From assembly GCA_032718475.1 (NCBI GenBank), contig JAUCBJ010008111.1, positions 1-54,095 on the forward strand: a stretch of 54,095 nt of DNA, in the 5' to 3' direction. The notes under the pieces are model-generated. The model was not told the origin of the DNA. It searched no databases and worked only from the letters and a program-made list of their open reading frames with translations. The stretch is from Nemertoderma westbladi (taxonomy: Eukaryota; Xenacoelomorpha; Nemertodermatida; Nemertodermatidae). The translations under genes and the position numbers were made by a program. Each line of letters begins with the position of its first letter. Position 1 is the first letter of the stretch. Shown in pieces: positions 42,501 through 51,343 of this stretch.

Positions 42501-42835
42501 ATATAACATTGGAGGTGTCTCATTGGTCCCCCCAAGCTTGACACTAGAACAAAATCGCCTCCGCTTTGCAGGACATTGCTTTCGCCGTGAGGACCAGCCA
42601 GTGCATAATCTTGTACTTTGGCAGCCTCATGGAGTGAATAAGCATGGTGGACAGCCCATGACTTTCTTGAGACGCATCTTAAAGGACACTGGCCTTAAAG
42701 ATGCGGATGATCTAGCAAATGTCATGGGTGATAGGGAGTTGTGGCGGTGCAATTTTGTTGACAAGCCGGCACAGCATTCTTAAAAATGCAGCTGCAATGC
42801 AGCATGCCGATCCTAGTAGTAGTAGTAGTAATAGT
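39519..42835 (+). mobile_element. RTE-like LINE, copy 1, full-length ORF
   Basis: One long ORF followed by a very short 3' untranslated region (about 50 bases with the palindrome-like TGCAGCTGCAATGCAGCATG) and a (TAG)n tail at 42815-42832. Single ORF, APE endonuclease plus RT and short microsatellite tail fit the RTE clade. The nearly identical copy at 51344-54095 shows that the family was active recently. Confidence 0.85.
39556..42783 (+). CDS. RTE-like endonuclease-reverse transcriptase
   Basis: 1075 codons from the first ATG, uninterrupted. It nicks target DNA and copies LINE RNA by target-primed reverse transcription. N-terminal Pro/Ser/Arg-rich region to about residue 90. APE endonuclease about 100-350 with Glu 132 (QEHR), GGIGLL, YSPTS, Asp 249/Asn 251 (GDFN), Asp 312-His 313 (QIDHILF) and Asp 338-His 339 (SSDHRL). 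Reverse transcriptase about 560-860 with FRGISL, Asp 706 (FVDFFKAFDS), GVLQGDTLAP and FADD 817-820. A C-terminal domain follows with FRAAVVPVLLYG and a Cys/His-containing end. All catalytic positions are present, so it may be competent. Confidence 0.93.
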   Translation: MDYISNAEVRPLEASGITGHNRPHRRQLTPDRLPVSPPTGERAANNSLSPFPDDLSGPNPGSPGRPDCDGERDSGVGGYSHVPPRPTKPLVNLRQVTRLASVNTLTLGSPMRQGELTALADKLSLSAVGVQEHRMQTGQTDEVLIKDMGGGWRLALASADDSGNGGIGLLMNPTAHAALDKIDQISNRIIRCHFSCSGRLAKKFPKVVLIVCYSPTSVAPVEEVENFYHNLQAATDGVDQHAFLTFLGDFNASLHQSPTSPWVYSNSVNRNSVHLQDFISGNGLFSAGTQFKKRTGKLWTHSGPSGHKSQIDHILFRRKYRSSIQDCNAFTLRPFSSDHRLIVAKVRLSLRASRTTKSALPRHDWSSLLQQPSVRSSFTLQLSNRYEALASEAADHCEGYTAFTEAVKLAAAETVPVYPRNRKRAPWTDNKIQKCRNDLHKAQKESRLKQTSAAKNAVKAASRSLNRQYSVNLQELINQQVDAINDADDSRQSSQAWKSINLLTGRKSQPTTKVKAESPADRLNGWKAHFEKLLNNDRVLPDNFIEVKVSESVLPDIPIGDISYAEVKAAAKSIKTNRASGVDGVPPEVFKIPECLKLIYPIIVDMYRTTRVPQEMKTNKLVPVPKKGNLTLYGSFRGISLISIAAKLYNRILLNRIRDPIERLLRGNQNGFRKGRGTMEPILALRRIIEELSKKKDRHLAVIFVDFFKAFDSVSRSRMFSILSLYGIPDEIIAAIRSVYDGSTTFVSTVDGDTEPFEVLWGVLQGDTLAPFLFIIVVDYVLRMSLDHHNDDGVMITPPTGSRSRGNPAKYLTDLDFADDLGVLSESLEGAQRLLSSLEHAASSVGLFINSRKTKILTVNFESPQQVSDRMSISSKDGMLEHVDDFCYLGSWIRKSGEDLRIRKGKAWAALNRLSRIWKSPRINRKLKVRLFRAAVVPVLLYGSPCWALTAEDTKSLDGTFTRMLRRVHCVKYNAHISNQTLYNIGGVSLVPPSLTLEQNRLRFAGHCFRREDQPVHNLVLWQPHGVNKHGGQPMTFLRRILKDTGLKDADDLANVMGDRELWRCNFVDKPAQHS

Positions 42836-43060
42836 CGACTGAAGCAAACTTATTCACCGTCTGTGTCCGTACAGTTTTACTGAACACTGTCGTCACTTTC
42901 TTTGGTTAATTTAGTGTCTTCTATTGGACGTTTCGCCATAATGGATTACAGTACATGTTAAACAATTATTTACATCCAGTAACTAGTCCCGTCACTGCAA
43001 ATTGGATAATAAAGCTGCAATCATTAACATAAATGGAAATAATACATTCTGGAATACGGT
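42836..43060. other. Unassigned sequence after the RTE
   Basis: No gene recognised. Confidence 0.4.
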
Positions 43061-43200
43061 AATTGAAGTTGCTTCCATGTCATTGATTACTTTGCAACGT
43101 TCCGTCCTATAGGCCGCAACGCTGCAAAGTAGTACTTTGCAGCGTTATGAGTAATTCACCAGAACGCTGTTAAGTTGACATAATGTAACAAAATATATTG
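43061..43200. repeat. Palindromic arm flanking the RTE insertion, right
   Basis: Contains TTGACATAATGTAACAAAAT (43175-43194), the inverse of the block at about 38853, and GCAAAGTAGTACTTTGCAGC (43122-43141), which is itself a near-perfect palindrome. Confidence 0.6.
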
Positions 43201-43239
43201 TAACAAACATTTTATTTTTTTTATTTTTAGATAATCTAA

Positions 43240-43690
43240 AGAATATTTGTCATTTGGGTGGCTCCAAGGGGACATTGTCTTGTAAGAACCATTATATTTT
43301 TTAGTGGCCCTTTATGAACAGTGACTAATTAAGGCCATTTCGAACTTTTGGCTCAAATGGAACATGGTCTTGCATGGGCCATTGCCTTTTCAAAGGCGTT
43401 TGATAAAAATTGGCTAATATCGGGCCACATTATAGTTGAGTGGCTCCAAGCGACACTATCCAATATGGGCCATTTCAGATTTGAATGGCTTTAAGGGAAA
43501 ATTGCCTAATATATATGAAATATATTTCATATGTAAGTGGCTCTAATGGACAATGTCTTGTAAGAGCCATTTCATTTTTTGGTGGCCCTTTATGAACAGT
43601 GTCCAATAGAGGTCATTTTGAATTTTAGTGGCTCCAATGGAATATTGTATTGCATGGGACAATCCCTTTTAAAGGTTTTTATAAATATAT
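43240..43690 (+). repeat. Dispersed GGCCATT-family repeat, block 2
   Basis: Several diverged copies of the 90-bp unit: GTGGCTCCAA, GACATTGTCTTG, GTGGCCCTTTATGAACAGTG and (A)GGCCATTT recur in order, with spacing near 90 and 150-300 bases between better-matched copies. Confidence 0.65.
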
Positions 43691-44027
43691 TCAAATTAAA
43701 TTAAACAGTATTAGATAAAGCGGTTTTTTTGTGAGAGAAATCCAGAAGTCCAATTTTTTCTTTTGAAAAATATCTTTTATCATGAGGTTTTTATTCTAGA
43801 ACATTTGACATTTTGACAGTAAGATTGTAGCTAGAAATTTTGATTTTGTGTTAGCTAATACTTTTTATTAGCTAGTGAAACAATAAAAATTTAAAATTAA
43901 AAAAAAATTTCTTGTTGAAATTACTTTAATCATTGCTTTTATTATTTATTAGCTACCATAAATTTTACTAGATATCATGATAATTTAATTGAAAAATATT
44001 TTTTGATTTTAGATAGAAGATTTTAAG
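43691..44027. other. AT-rich sequence, nothing recognised
   Basis: Includes TTCTAGAA (43794) and GCTAGT phrases shared with other AT-rich parts of the window. Confidence 0.4.
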
Positions 44028-44199
44028 ACCGCGTTTACACTACCGAGTCAAAGTCAAGGTCAAATTCAAAAGAAAATAAATATAGGCCTAATATAATACA
44101 TAAGGGCATTCTAGAAAAAATTAATTTCATGTGATATGTTTTACATTTTGTCTTTTAAAACCCTATTAGTACCGGGCTATAAAATGCTGTACAAATACC

Positions 44200-44222
44200 G
44201 GGGGGGGGGGGGGGGGGGGGGG
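44200..44222 (+). repeat. Poly(G) run of 23
   Basis: Twenty-three consecutive G. Similar 14-G runs at 5516-5529 and 51102-51115. Such runs can be length-variable or assembly-sensitive. Confidence 0.9.
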
Positions 44223-44559
44223 TCATATTGACCCCTCCCTCTAAAATCTACAAATATTAACGAAAACGTCTGAATTTACTGGGGTGGTAATATTGCAGCA
44301 CCAAAATTACAATTAGTGCACAATTTTCACAAAATTTGAAAGTTACATTTTTCGGCTAATTGTTTTTCAATATAGGTTTTCTGGGGCGCAAAATACATTG
44401 GAAAATATTTAAAAATGATATGATTACCATAAATGGCTGTTTAGTCCTCTCTGCGTAGGAAAAAAATGAAAAAACAAGTAACCAGCACTTTTCAGTTAGA
44501 ACACAAAATTTTTAATTCACTTATATGATGCTATAAATTCACATTTTCAGGTTTTCTAG

Positions 44560-45400
44560 GGCGCTGATTCTAATGGAATACATTTCAAATATGCCAGATC
44601 ATTGCTACTTGTATTTTTCGGCGTAATTTGACAAATTTTGGTGCTAGCACCAAATTTCGTACCCATCACCAAAAAGTACAAGTTTGCGATGTCCAGTGCT
44701 GTTTTTATTGATTCCATCGGATTCAGGACCCTCATAAACCCGTATAACGCAAGAAACAAGATGATATTATCTACTGATCAATTTACTCATTTTCCAAAAT
44801 TTGGTGCTGGCACAACAATTTTCACCCACCGGCGAAAAAAAAAATTTAAAAACTCATATGAAATGTTTATGGTTTCCATTGAATTCAGAACCCTAACAAA
44901 CCCGTATAACGCAAGAAACAAGATGGCACAATCAATTGATATATTTGATGGTTTTCAAAATTTGGTGCTAGCACCACATTTTGCGCCCACTTCCGAAAAA
45001 TACAAGTTTGAGATGTCTAGTTCGATAATTATATATTCCATTGAATTCAGAACAGCCATAAACCTCTAAAATGCAAGAAATAAATTGTCACAAGCAATTT
45101 TATCTATTGAATGGATTTTCAAAATTTCGTGCTAGCACCAAAATTTTCACACAGCACCGAAAAATAAAAGTTTGATACGCTTGGTGCAACTCGTATATAT
45201 TTCATCGAAACCAGAACCCCAAAAAACCCCAATTGCGTAAAAAACAAGTTTCAAACAATCAATTTACAAAATTGAAATATTTCAAAATTTGGTGTTGGCA
45301 CCAAAATTTGGCACCCGCCGAAAAAAACAAGTTTGAAATTTCTAAATCAATTTATATGAATTCCATCCAATTGCTAAGACCAAAAAACCGGTGTAAATAA
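44560..45400 (+). repeat. 163-bp tandem array with GGTGCTAGCACC palindrome
   Basis: The box GGTGCTAGCACC or a variant begins at 44640, 44803, 44964, 45128 and 45291 (steps 163, 161, 164, 163). It is followed by a phrase like CGAAAAATACAAGTTTGA and then TTCCATTGAATTCAGAACCC and ACGCAAGAAACAAGATG. An outlying partial copy lies at 48245-48360. Confidence 0.85.
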
Positions 45401-45702
45401 AAAATAGAGATGTTACAATTCATATTTAATGAAATGTAATTTTCAAAAAACGTCTCAAAAAAAGTGCCAAAAGTAGGGTTAAAAAATGGTGCTATAACTC
45501 GAAAACTACCCAATATTTTTGAAAACGGTTTTCACTACTAGGAATACAATAGATTTTTAGGAAAAGTCATAAAATTTCAGATTCCCAACTGCGTTTGTTT
45601 CAGAATTATAATAAAAAATCCACGGGGGGGTCATATTGGCCCCCTCCCCCCCAGGTTTAATAGGGTTAACTTTGACTCGGTAGTGTGAACGCGGCCTGAA
45701 AA

Positions 45703-46699
45703 GTTATTTTATTCATTTTATATACGTATTATATCCATCCCGTTCTTTTTAAATACTAACCAGGCCTTTGTCTAAAAAAATATTTGTTCTAGAACATAAT
45801 TTTTTCAAAATAAAATGGCTAAATTTCAAAAAAATAAATTATCAAAAACTAGCTAGTAAATATTTAATTTGGTGAGGGGTGTATGCATACTGAACCAGTA
45901 CCCACTATTTTACAGTCAAAATAACCAAGTTGCTATAAAAGTTTCCGGCCACTTTGCTGGTAAAGTTGCCACGTGTAAACATTAAACAGCGATTAAATTA
46001 AATTGCAACACATTGCTAGTTGCCGAGAAAGTTGCTCTAAAAGTTGCCACGTGTAAACAGGCCTTTAGGACAGGGGGCATTGTTTTGTAGGGGCCATATC
46101 CTTTTTAATGGCCTTTTAAGTACATGGTCTAAAGTAGGCCATTTTGCTGCTATTAAAATTCAATAAACATGTCCACTTTCAGTGAGAAATAGTAAATAAA
46201 TTCAGAAAATAAATTTGTTATATATTGTTATTTTCGCAGACTACATATTAACTTTAGAATTAATTATCGGCCAATAAGGGCCAGTGCGAATATATAACTT
46301 TTGAGCATACCCAACAAACTTGCTTAGATGTAAATGAAATACTAATATGATCCACTAGGGGGCTCTAATTAACAAGTAGTGAGGTATGGCCCTTCCAGAA
46401 CTTTTTTCCTTCTAAAATATATTTTGAAATAGCAATAAATACCACGATGTTCCACGCAGTGGTGGAAGAAAATAATTGACACAATGGCTCTAATTATAGA
46501 GTTTTCTTTAAAAAAAAATAATATAGGTAGAATATAGACGCCGAAACAAGGAAAAGTAGCGAGAAACAGAAGTGCAAAAATGCAGAATCTGATAATTAAA
46601 TATGTGTCTACTCAACGAATTTCCCTGAAATAAATTGAACAGCAATAATTATTGATTCATGAATAATTATTATAACTTTGTTGGGCACAGCTTAGCGAA
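45703..46699. other. AT-rich sequence with a short direct repeat
   Basis: GTTGCCACGTGTAAACA occurs at 45965-45981 and 46043-46059. GGCC-family phrases appear at about 46085-46145. No coding signal. Confidence 0.5.
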
Positions 46700-46790
46700 G
46701 TCGAGAATGACGTCCAGATGGGATCGAAGTGGTGACCGCCATTTTGGCGCTCTTACCATTCCGCTAGCGGCTCAGGCAAAAAAAAGGTAG
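46700..46790 (-). mobile_element. tRNA-like SINE fragment
   Basis: On the minus strand an A-box-like TAGCGGAATGGTAAGAG (46752-46768 complement) and a B-box-like CTTCGATCCCA (46719-46729 complement) are spaced as in a tRNA gene. A proper cloverleaf is not obtained. Different sequence from the other two SINE families here. Confidence 0.45.
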
Positions 46791-47440
46791 ACCTTGAAAT
46801 ACTACCTAATATACCTAGCTCCCATCTGTCAAACCATATCTGCAGCCACTATATTCGATTCTTAGTTATTATGTGCTTCGCCGTCTCTTGTACTTCACTA
46901 AGCTGTGCCAAACGGAAGGTTTTATAATTTGCACAAATACAACATGAATACACATGAATAATTATGGAAACTTGATTCATTTAGCGGCCACTACAGTTTA
47001 ACAAAACATAGTTTGAAACCTAAAAAACAAGGAAATATACTTTAGGATTACAATTTTGCATGCTATTTAAGGTATGTATGGTATGGTATATAACTATGCT
47101 TGGCATGGTATCGTCCGACCCTTAGTCTTAGGGCATGCTACAGTTTATGTTTGGCTTGCTGATATAAGATTTATGCTATGCATGCTATGATAACGATAAG
47201 GATGATAATGATAAGTCATCTCCGTGTGCAATGTAAAAATAGGTACAATAGTCCTACAGTAAGTTATTAGTTTATTAATTATTTACTATTTATACTGTAA
47301 TTACGTTTTATATTAAATTGTTCTGTACATTACATCTATATCGTTGAGTCGGGCATTGTCACGCTCTCGGTAAAGTTGTACATGTACATAGTGTAATTAC
47401 GTTATATATTGGTTTTAGGTTAGCGTAGTGTAATATTGTA
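46791..47440. other. Unassigned AT-rich sequence
   Basis: No gene. Short runs of TATGGTATG type near 47075-47110. Confidence 0.45.
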
Positions 47441-47449
47441 TTTGTAACC

Positions 47450-47600
47450 AAGTAACATAAAGGACCCCCTTGGAAATAAGCTGCAAAGCTTTAGGGGTAA
47501 TCCTATATGTTATGTTGGACAATACCTTTATACCGGTACATTGTTTGGTGTATTTGTTATTGTTTTTACATAATGTATAAATAAATCTAACTAACTGTAG
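47450..47600 (+). mobile_element. Possible LINE 3'-end fragment
   Basis: A phrase GGACCCCCTTGGAAATAAGC with AGCTTTAGGGGTAATCCTAT downstream and an AATAAAT-rich tail near 47577 resembles the short conserved 3' ends of CR1-like LINEs in invertebrates. No coding sequence precedes it. Weak call. Confidence 0.35.
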
Positions 47601-47939
47601 ATGTTATGTTAGGTATGTATCCTAACATTTCACGACTACTAGAAACGATATTCTAGCGACAGGAATATAATCCATTAGCAGTTAGTATTGAAAACACTTC
47701 AGCCTTACAAATTCAGTATGTGCTACATTATTATAGCCATTATTTATGTGCCTCTATAAATTTCATTATTATTCTACATCTATAATATTGTTATAGGGCC
47801 TATTCTATATTTGTCATTGTCTCTCGACGAGCTGAATTATTATATAGTTATGCAATATGTTATGTTATGTATGTATGCTATGGTATTATACTATGCTATG
47901 CTATGCTATGCTATGATATGACATTTCCTTCATTGCGTG
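47601..47939. repeat. TATGC microsatellite and flanks
   Basis: (CTATG)n runs at about 47890-47918; otherwise AT-rich sequence with no gene. Confidence 0.6.
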
Positions 47940-48130
47940 TATCCAATGGGAGATTTGTCTTGAAGGACCCATACCAATTTAAATGGCCCTTAGGAACAGT
48001 GTCTACTGAGGGCCATTTAAGTGGCTCCAATGAGTCATTGTCTTGAATGGGCCACTTTAACTTTTTACCCTTTTTACACCTTTAACCCTATTCATACCGG
48101 AAATAATAATAAAAAATTTACTCTTATTAG
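47940..48130 (+). repeat. GGCCATT-family units, block 3
   Basis: One and a half units with ATGGCCCTTAGGAACAGTGT and GGGCCATTTAAGTGGCTCCA, followed by a CCCTATTCATACCGG phrase also seen at 44161. Confidence 0.65.
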
Positions 48131-48244
48131 CGTGCTTAAAATCACATTTTTAGGTTTTCTGGGGCGCTGATTATAAATATTCCAATTTCTTGGGAAGTTT
48201 TTTTTATTAAAATTTTGTTATTAGTTTTGTTTATTATTAATTTG

Positions 48245-48360
48245 GCACACACCTCCGAAAAATACAATTTGAAATGTCTAAAGCCGTTTTTATTTATTCC
48301 AATGAATTCAGAACCAACGTAAAACACATGTAAAGCGAGAAACAAGATGTAGAAATCAAT
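48245..48360 (+). repeat. Outlying copy of the 163-bp repeat
   Basis: Shares CGAAAAATACAA, TTCCAATGAATTCAGAACC and GCGAGAAACAAGATG with the array at 44560-45400. Confidence 0.7.
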
Positions 48361-48371
48361 TCGTATCTATT

Positions 48372-48755
48372 GCCATCTAGGGCCATTTTACATTTAAGTG
48401 GCTCAAATGAGACATTGTCTTAAATGGGCCACTTCCTTTTAAATGGCCCTTACAAACATTGTCTACTGAGGGCCATTTTACATTTAAGTGGCTCAAATGA
48501 GACATTGTCTTGAATGGGCCACTTCCTTTTAAATGGCCCTTACAAACATTGTTTACTGAGGGCCATTTTACATTTAAGTGGCTCAAATGAGACATTGTCT
48601 TAAATGGGCCACTTCCTTTTAAATGGCCCTTACGAACACTGTCTACTCACTACTGAGGGCTATTTTATATTTAAGTGGCTCAAATTGGACATTGTCATGA
48701 ATGGGCCACTTCCTTTTAAATGGCCCTTAGGAACATTGTCTAATGAGGGCCACAA
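48372..48755 (+). repeat. 90-bp tandem repeat, about 4.3 copies
   Basis: GGCCATTTTACATTTAAGTG begins at 48381, 48471 and 48561, exactly 90 apart, with a further diverged copy at about 48658. Each unit includes GACATTGTCTT, ATGGGCCACTTCC and TTTTAAATGGCCCTTA. As 90 is divisible by three, one minus-strand frame stays open with a 30-residue period; this is not evidence for a gene. Confidence 0.95.
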
Positions 48756-48839
48756 TCATTAATATAGGAATTGAATTGCCGTAATACAATAGGTTACTTT
48801 AGGTAGTAACTGACAATGACAACATTTTCAACCCTTTGC

Positions 48840-50170
48840 GAATCCCCTAGTTTCTAATACAAAACATTCCTTGATTTTGAAGATACAGAGATTTGAAAAT
48901 ATGAAATGGCCCTTAAACCTAAAACAAATATATTAAATGGCCTTCCAAGGAAAACACATCCGTGTTAGATTGTGTTCATATTGTACAGTTAAATTACGTT
49001 AAATTTATTAATAGTGGCCCTAACAAAATATAAAAATATTAAAAATGACCCTAAATTTACAAAATTACATTCCTAAACTACAATCAGAGGTGTGACGCTG
49101 AATGTAGCTTCTACTAAAAGGCCCGTGCTCCACTGGTAACTCATAAGGCTAGCACGAACTTAGTTCCAATCGCACATTTTCAAAGGCGAACTTATGTAGT
49201 TCCAATTGAAACGCATTTAGTTCCAAAATAAATTTTACAAAGCGAACTTAGTTCCAATCGAGGCGAACTTAGTTCCAATCCCAGAATATCAAAACGAACT
49301 TAGTTCCAATGGAAGCGAATTTAGTTCCAATGGATGTGAATTAAGTTCCAATGCATCCGAATTTAGTTCCAATGGAATCGGATTTAGTTCCAATGCATGC
49401 GAATTTAGTTCCAATGGGTACGAACTTAGTTCCAATGTTTCAATCGTGGGGATAGCTACGTGGGTAGCACGAACTTAGTTCCAATCGCACATTTTCAAAG
49501 GCAAACTTAGTTCCAATTGAAACGAATTTAGTTCCAAAATAAATTTTACAAAGCGAACTTAGTTCCAATCGAAGCGAACTTAGTTCCAATCCCAGAATAT
49601 CAAAACGAACTTAGTTCCAATGGATGCGAATTTAGTTCCAATGCATGCGAATTTAGTTCCAATGGATGCGAATTTAGTTCCAATGCATGCGAATTTAGTT
49701 CCAATGGATGCGAATTTAGTTCCAATGCATGCGAATTTAGTTCCAATGGATGCGAATTTAGTTCCAATGGAAGCGAATTTAGTTCCAATGGGTACGAACT
49801 TTTTTCTCTAGTTATTGGAACTAAGTTCGCCTAAATTGGAAATAAATTCGCCAAAATTGGAACTAAATTCGTTTCCATTGGAACTAAATTCTTTTCCATT
49901 GGAACTAAATTCGCATGAGGCTTAAATTGGAACTAAGTACGGGGAATCGTAATTGCCAATTGCCAAATTATATTTTCCAATTGGCTGCAATATATTTACT
50001 GTAAATCTAAAAGGTCATTTTATATATTTTGATAGGGCCACTATTAATAAATTTAATGTAATTTAACTGTACAATATGAACTCAATCTAACATGAGTGTA
50101 TTTTCCTAGGAAGGCCATTTAATATGTTTGTTTTGGGTTTTAGGGCCATTTCATATCTCTGTATTTCTAA
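48840..50170. mobile_element. Foldback element with inverted arms around a 21-bp minisatellite
   Basis: The left arm (about 48880-49075) is the reverse complement of the right arm (about 49995-50170): shared phrases are AAATTTATTAATAGTGGCCC on the left, TTTTCCTAGGAAGGCC on the right and ATACAGAGAT/ATCTCTGTAT. The same arm occurs a third time at about 50820-51040. The space between the arms is filled by the GTTCCAAT minisatellite. Confidence 0.65.
49150..49935. repeat. 21-bp minisatellite with inverted end section
   Basis: The core phrase GAA(C/T)TTAGTTCCAAT recurs about thirty times, most regularly with a 21-base period at 49600-49790 (unit ATGCGAATTTAGTTCCAATGG or the GCATG variant). A larger block at about 49152-49310 is duplicated at about 49468-49620 (offset near 318). 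From 49816 on, the same phrase appears inverted (ATTGGAACTAAATTCG), so the array ends in a palindromic arrangement. The 7-residue repeat ORFs on both strands are artefacts. Confidence 0.9.
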
Positions 50171-50819
50171 TTCAGGGAATATTCTAAGGAAATCTTGATA
50201 TCGCACTTCAATTGGGATTTTGGTGGATATTATTTATTATATAATACAATAACTGCTGTAAACAACGGTATGGGAGGTATGAGGGGAGGGGGTTAACTAT
50301 AATATGCTGAGCCTGATATAATCTGAAATTTACAGGTACAGAGATTATAAATGCACGTTTTTGTATGGAAAATGTGCCTGAGCTAGTATTATGCACCTTA
50401 ATTATTACTATAATGATTGCCAGGTATCACGTCAAAATGATTATAAAATATGAAATATCGAAGGTTTTAAATTTTGTGAAATTTAAAACTGCATATAAAA
50501 AACTTAAAAATCTGCATATGGATCATTTTCTCCCCAATGATGCAGCGCAGGTTGTATTATAGTATTGATTTCTCAAGTTTCAGCTTAACGTATCATAAAT
50601 AACGAAACTGGAGGAGAATTTCACTTTTCTATTATTACTTACTTTTATTATTAACTTATAAGGCGATGGGAAAATGGCAAGGCAAGCAGTAGAAGCCACC
50701 TTTGCCTCACATCTCTGATTGTAATCCCAATTATACTTCCCCCTGCCTTTTCCGTTTGACACATGTCTGTTCACCAGTCTATTTCTGCCAATAGACATCA
50801 ATAAAATTAATTTATGAAT
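50171..50819. other. Unassigned AT-rich sequence
   Basis: Continues the right arm sequence to about 50295, which is duplicated at 51040-51115. Remainder has no gene. Confidence 0.5.
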
Positions 50820-51115
50820 TTAGGGCCATATTTTATATTTTGATATTATAAAGGGGCCACTTTTAATAAATTTAATATAATTAACTGTAGATTATGAACT
50901 CAATCTAACATGGGTGTATTTTCCTAGGAAGGCCATTTAATATATTTGTTTTAGATTTTAGGGCCATTTCATATCTTTGTATTTCTAATTCAGGGCATAT
51001 TCTAAGTAAATCTTGATATCGCACTTCAATTGGGATTTGGGTGTAGACCTATATTTTTATTATATGATACAATAACTGTTGTTAACAACGGTGGCAAGTA
51101 TGGGGGGGGGGGGGG
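50820..51115 (+). repeat. Third copy of the foldback arm
   Basis: Direct repeat of about 49995-50295: AACTCAATCTAACATG, TTTTCCTAGGAAGGCCATTT and GATATCGCACTTCAATTGGG all recur. It ends in 14 G (51102-51115), where the other copy has AGGGGAGGGGG. Confidence 0.8.
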
Positions 51116-51272
51116 ATTAACATCGTGCCCGTGTGTGTCTGAGTCTGTATTCACAGAAATACTCAATATTCAAACCCCTTAACTTTTCCTACAATTAACA
51201 TAATACGTTTTTAATGACTAAATCTGAAACATTTTGAAATCTCAAACTATATTTGAAAGTTATTTTTTCTGG

Positions 51273-51343
51273 TACTACTACTACTAGGATCGGCATGCTG
51301 CATTGCAGCTGCATTTTTAAGAATGCTGTGCCGGCTTGTCAAC
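51273..51343 (-). mobile_element. Inverted 3' end of the RTE-like LINE
   Basis: This 71-base stretch is the reverse complement of 42757 to about 42827 in copy 1: a (TAC)n run, the complement of the (TAG)n tail, then the GGATCGGCATGCTGCATTGC block and the complement of the last codons. It directly abuts the forward-oriented copy that follows. Confidence 0.9.

Larger units (their letters stand above)
44028..45702. mobile_element. TIR element containing a 163-bp tandem array
   Basis: Left end GACCGCGTTTACACTACCGA (44028) and right end the inverse of GGCCGCGTTCACACTACCGA (about 45683-45702) give a TIR of about 28 bp with two mismatches, followed inward on both sides by a CCCTATTA phrase and a G-run next to TCATATTG. 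The interior is a tandem array and no transposase is seen. No target duplication is evident. Probably a non-autonomous DNA transposon. Confidence 0.6.

Noticed and set aside
44638-45069. 143-codon ORF with internal repeats
   Set aside because: It spans the 163-bp array; the repeated NPYNARNKM pattern mirrors the DNA repeat, and the period is not consistently a multiple of three.
48377-48595. 30-residue repeat protein on the minus strand
   Set aside because: The 90-bp satellite is divisible by three and keeps one frame open; no start context, conservation or domain.
49600-49811. Seven-residue repeat proteins on both strands
   Set aside because: Direct consequence of a 21-bp minisatellite; both strands are equally open.
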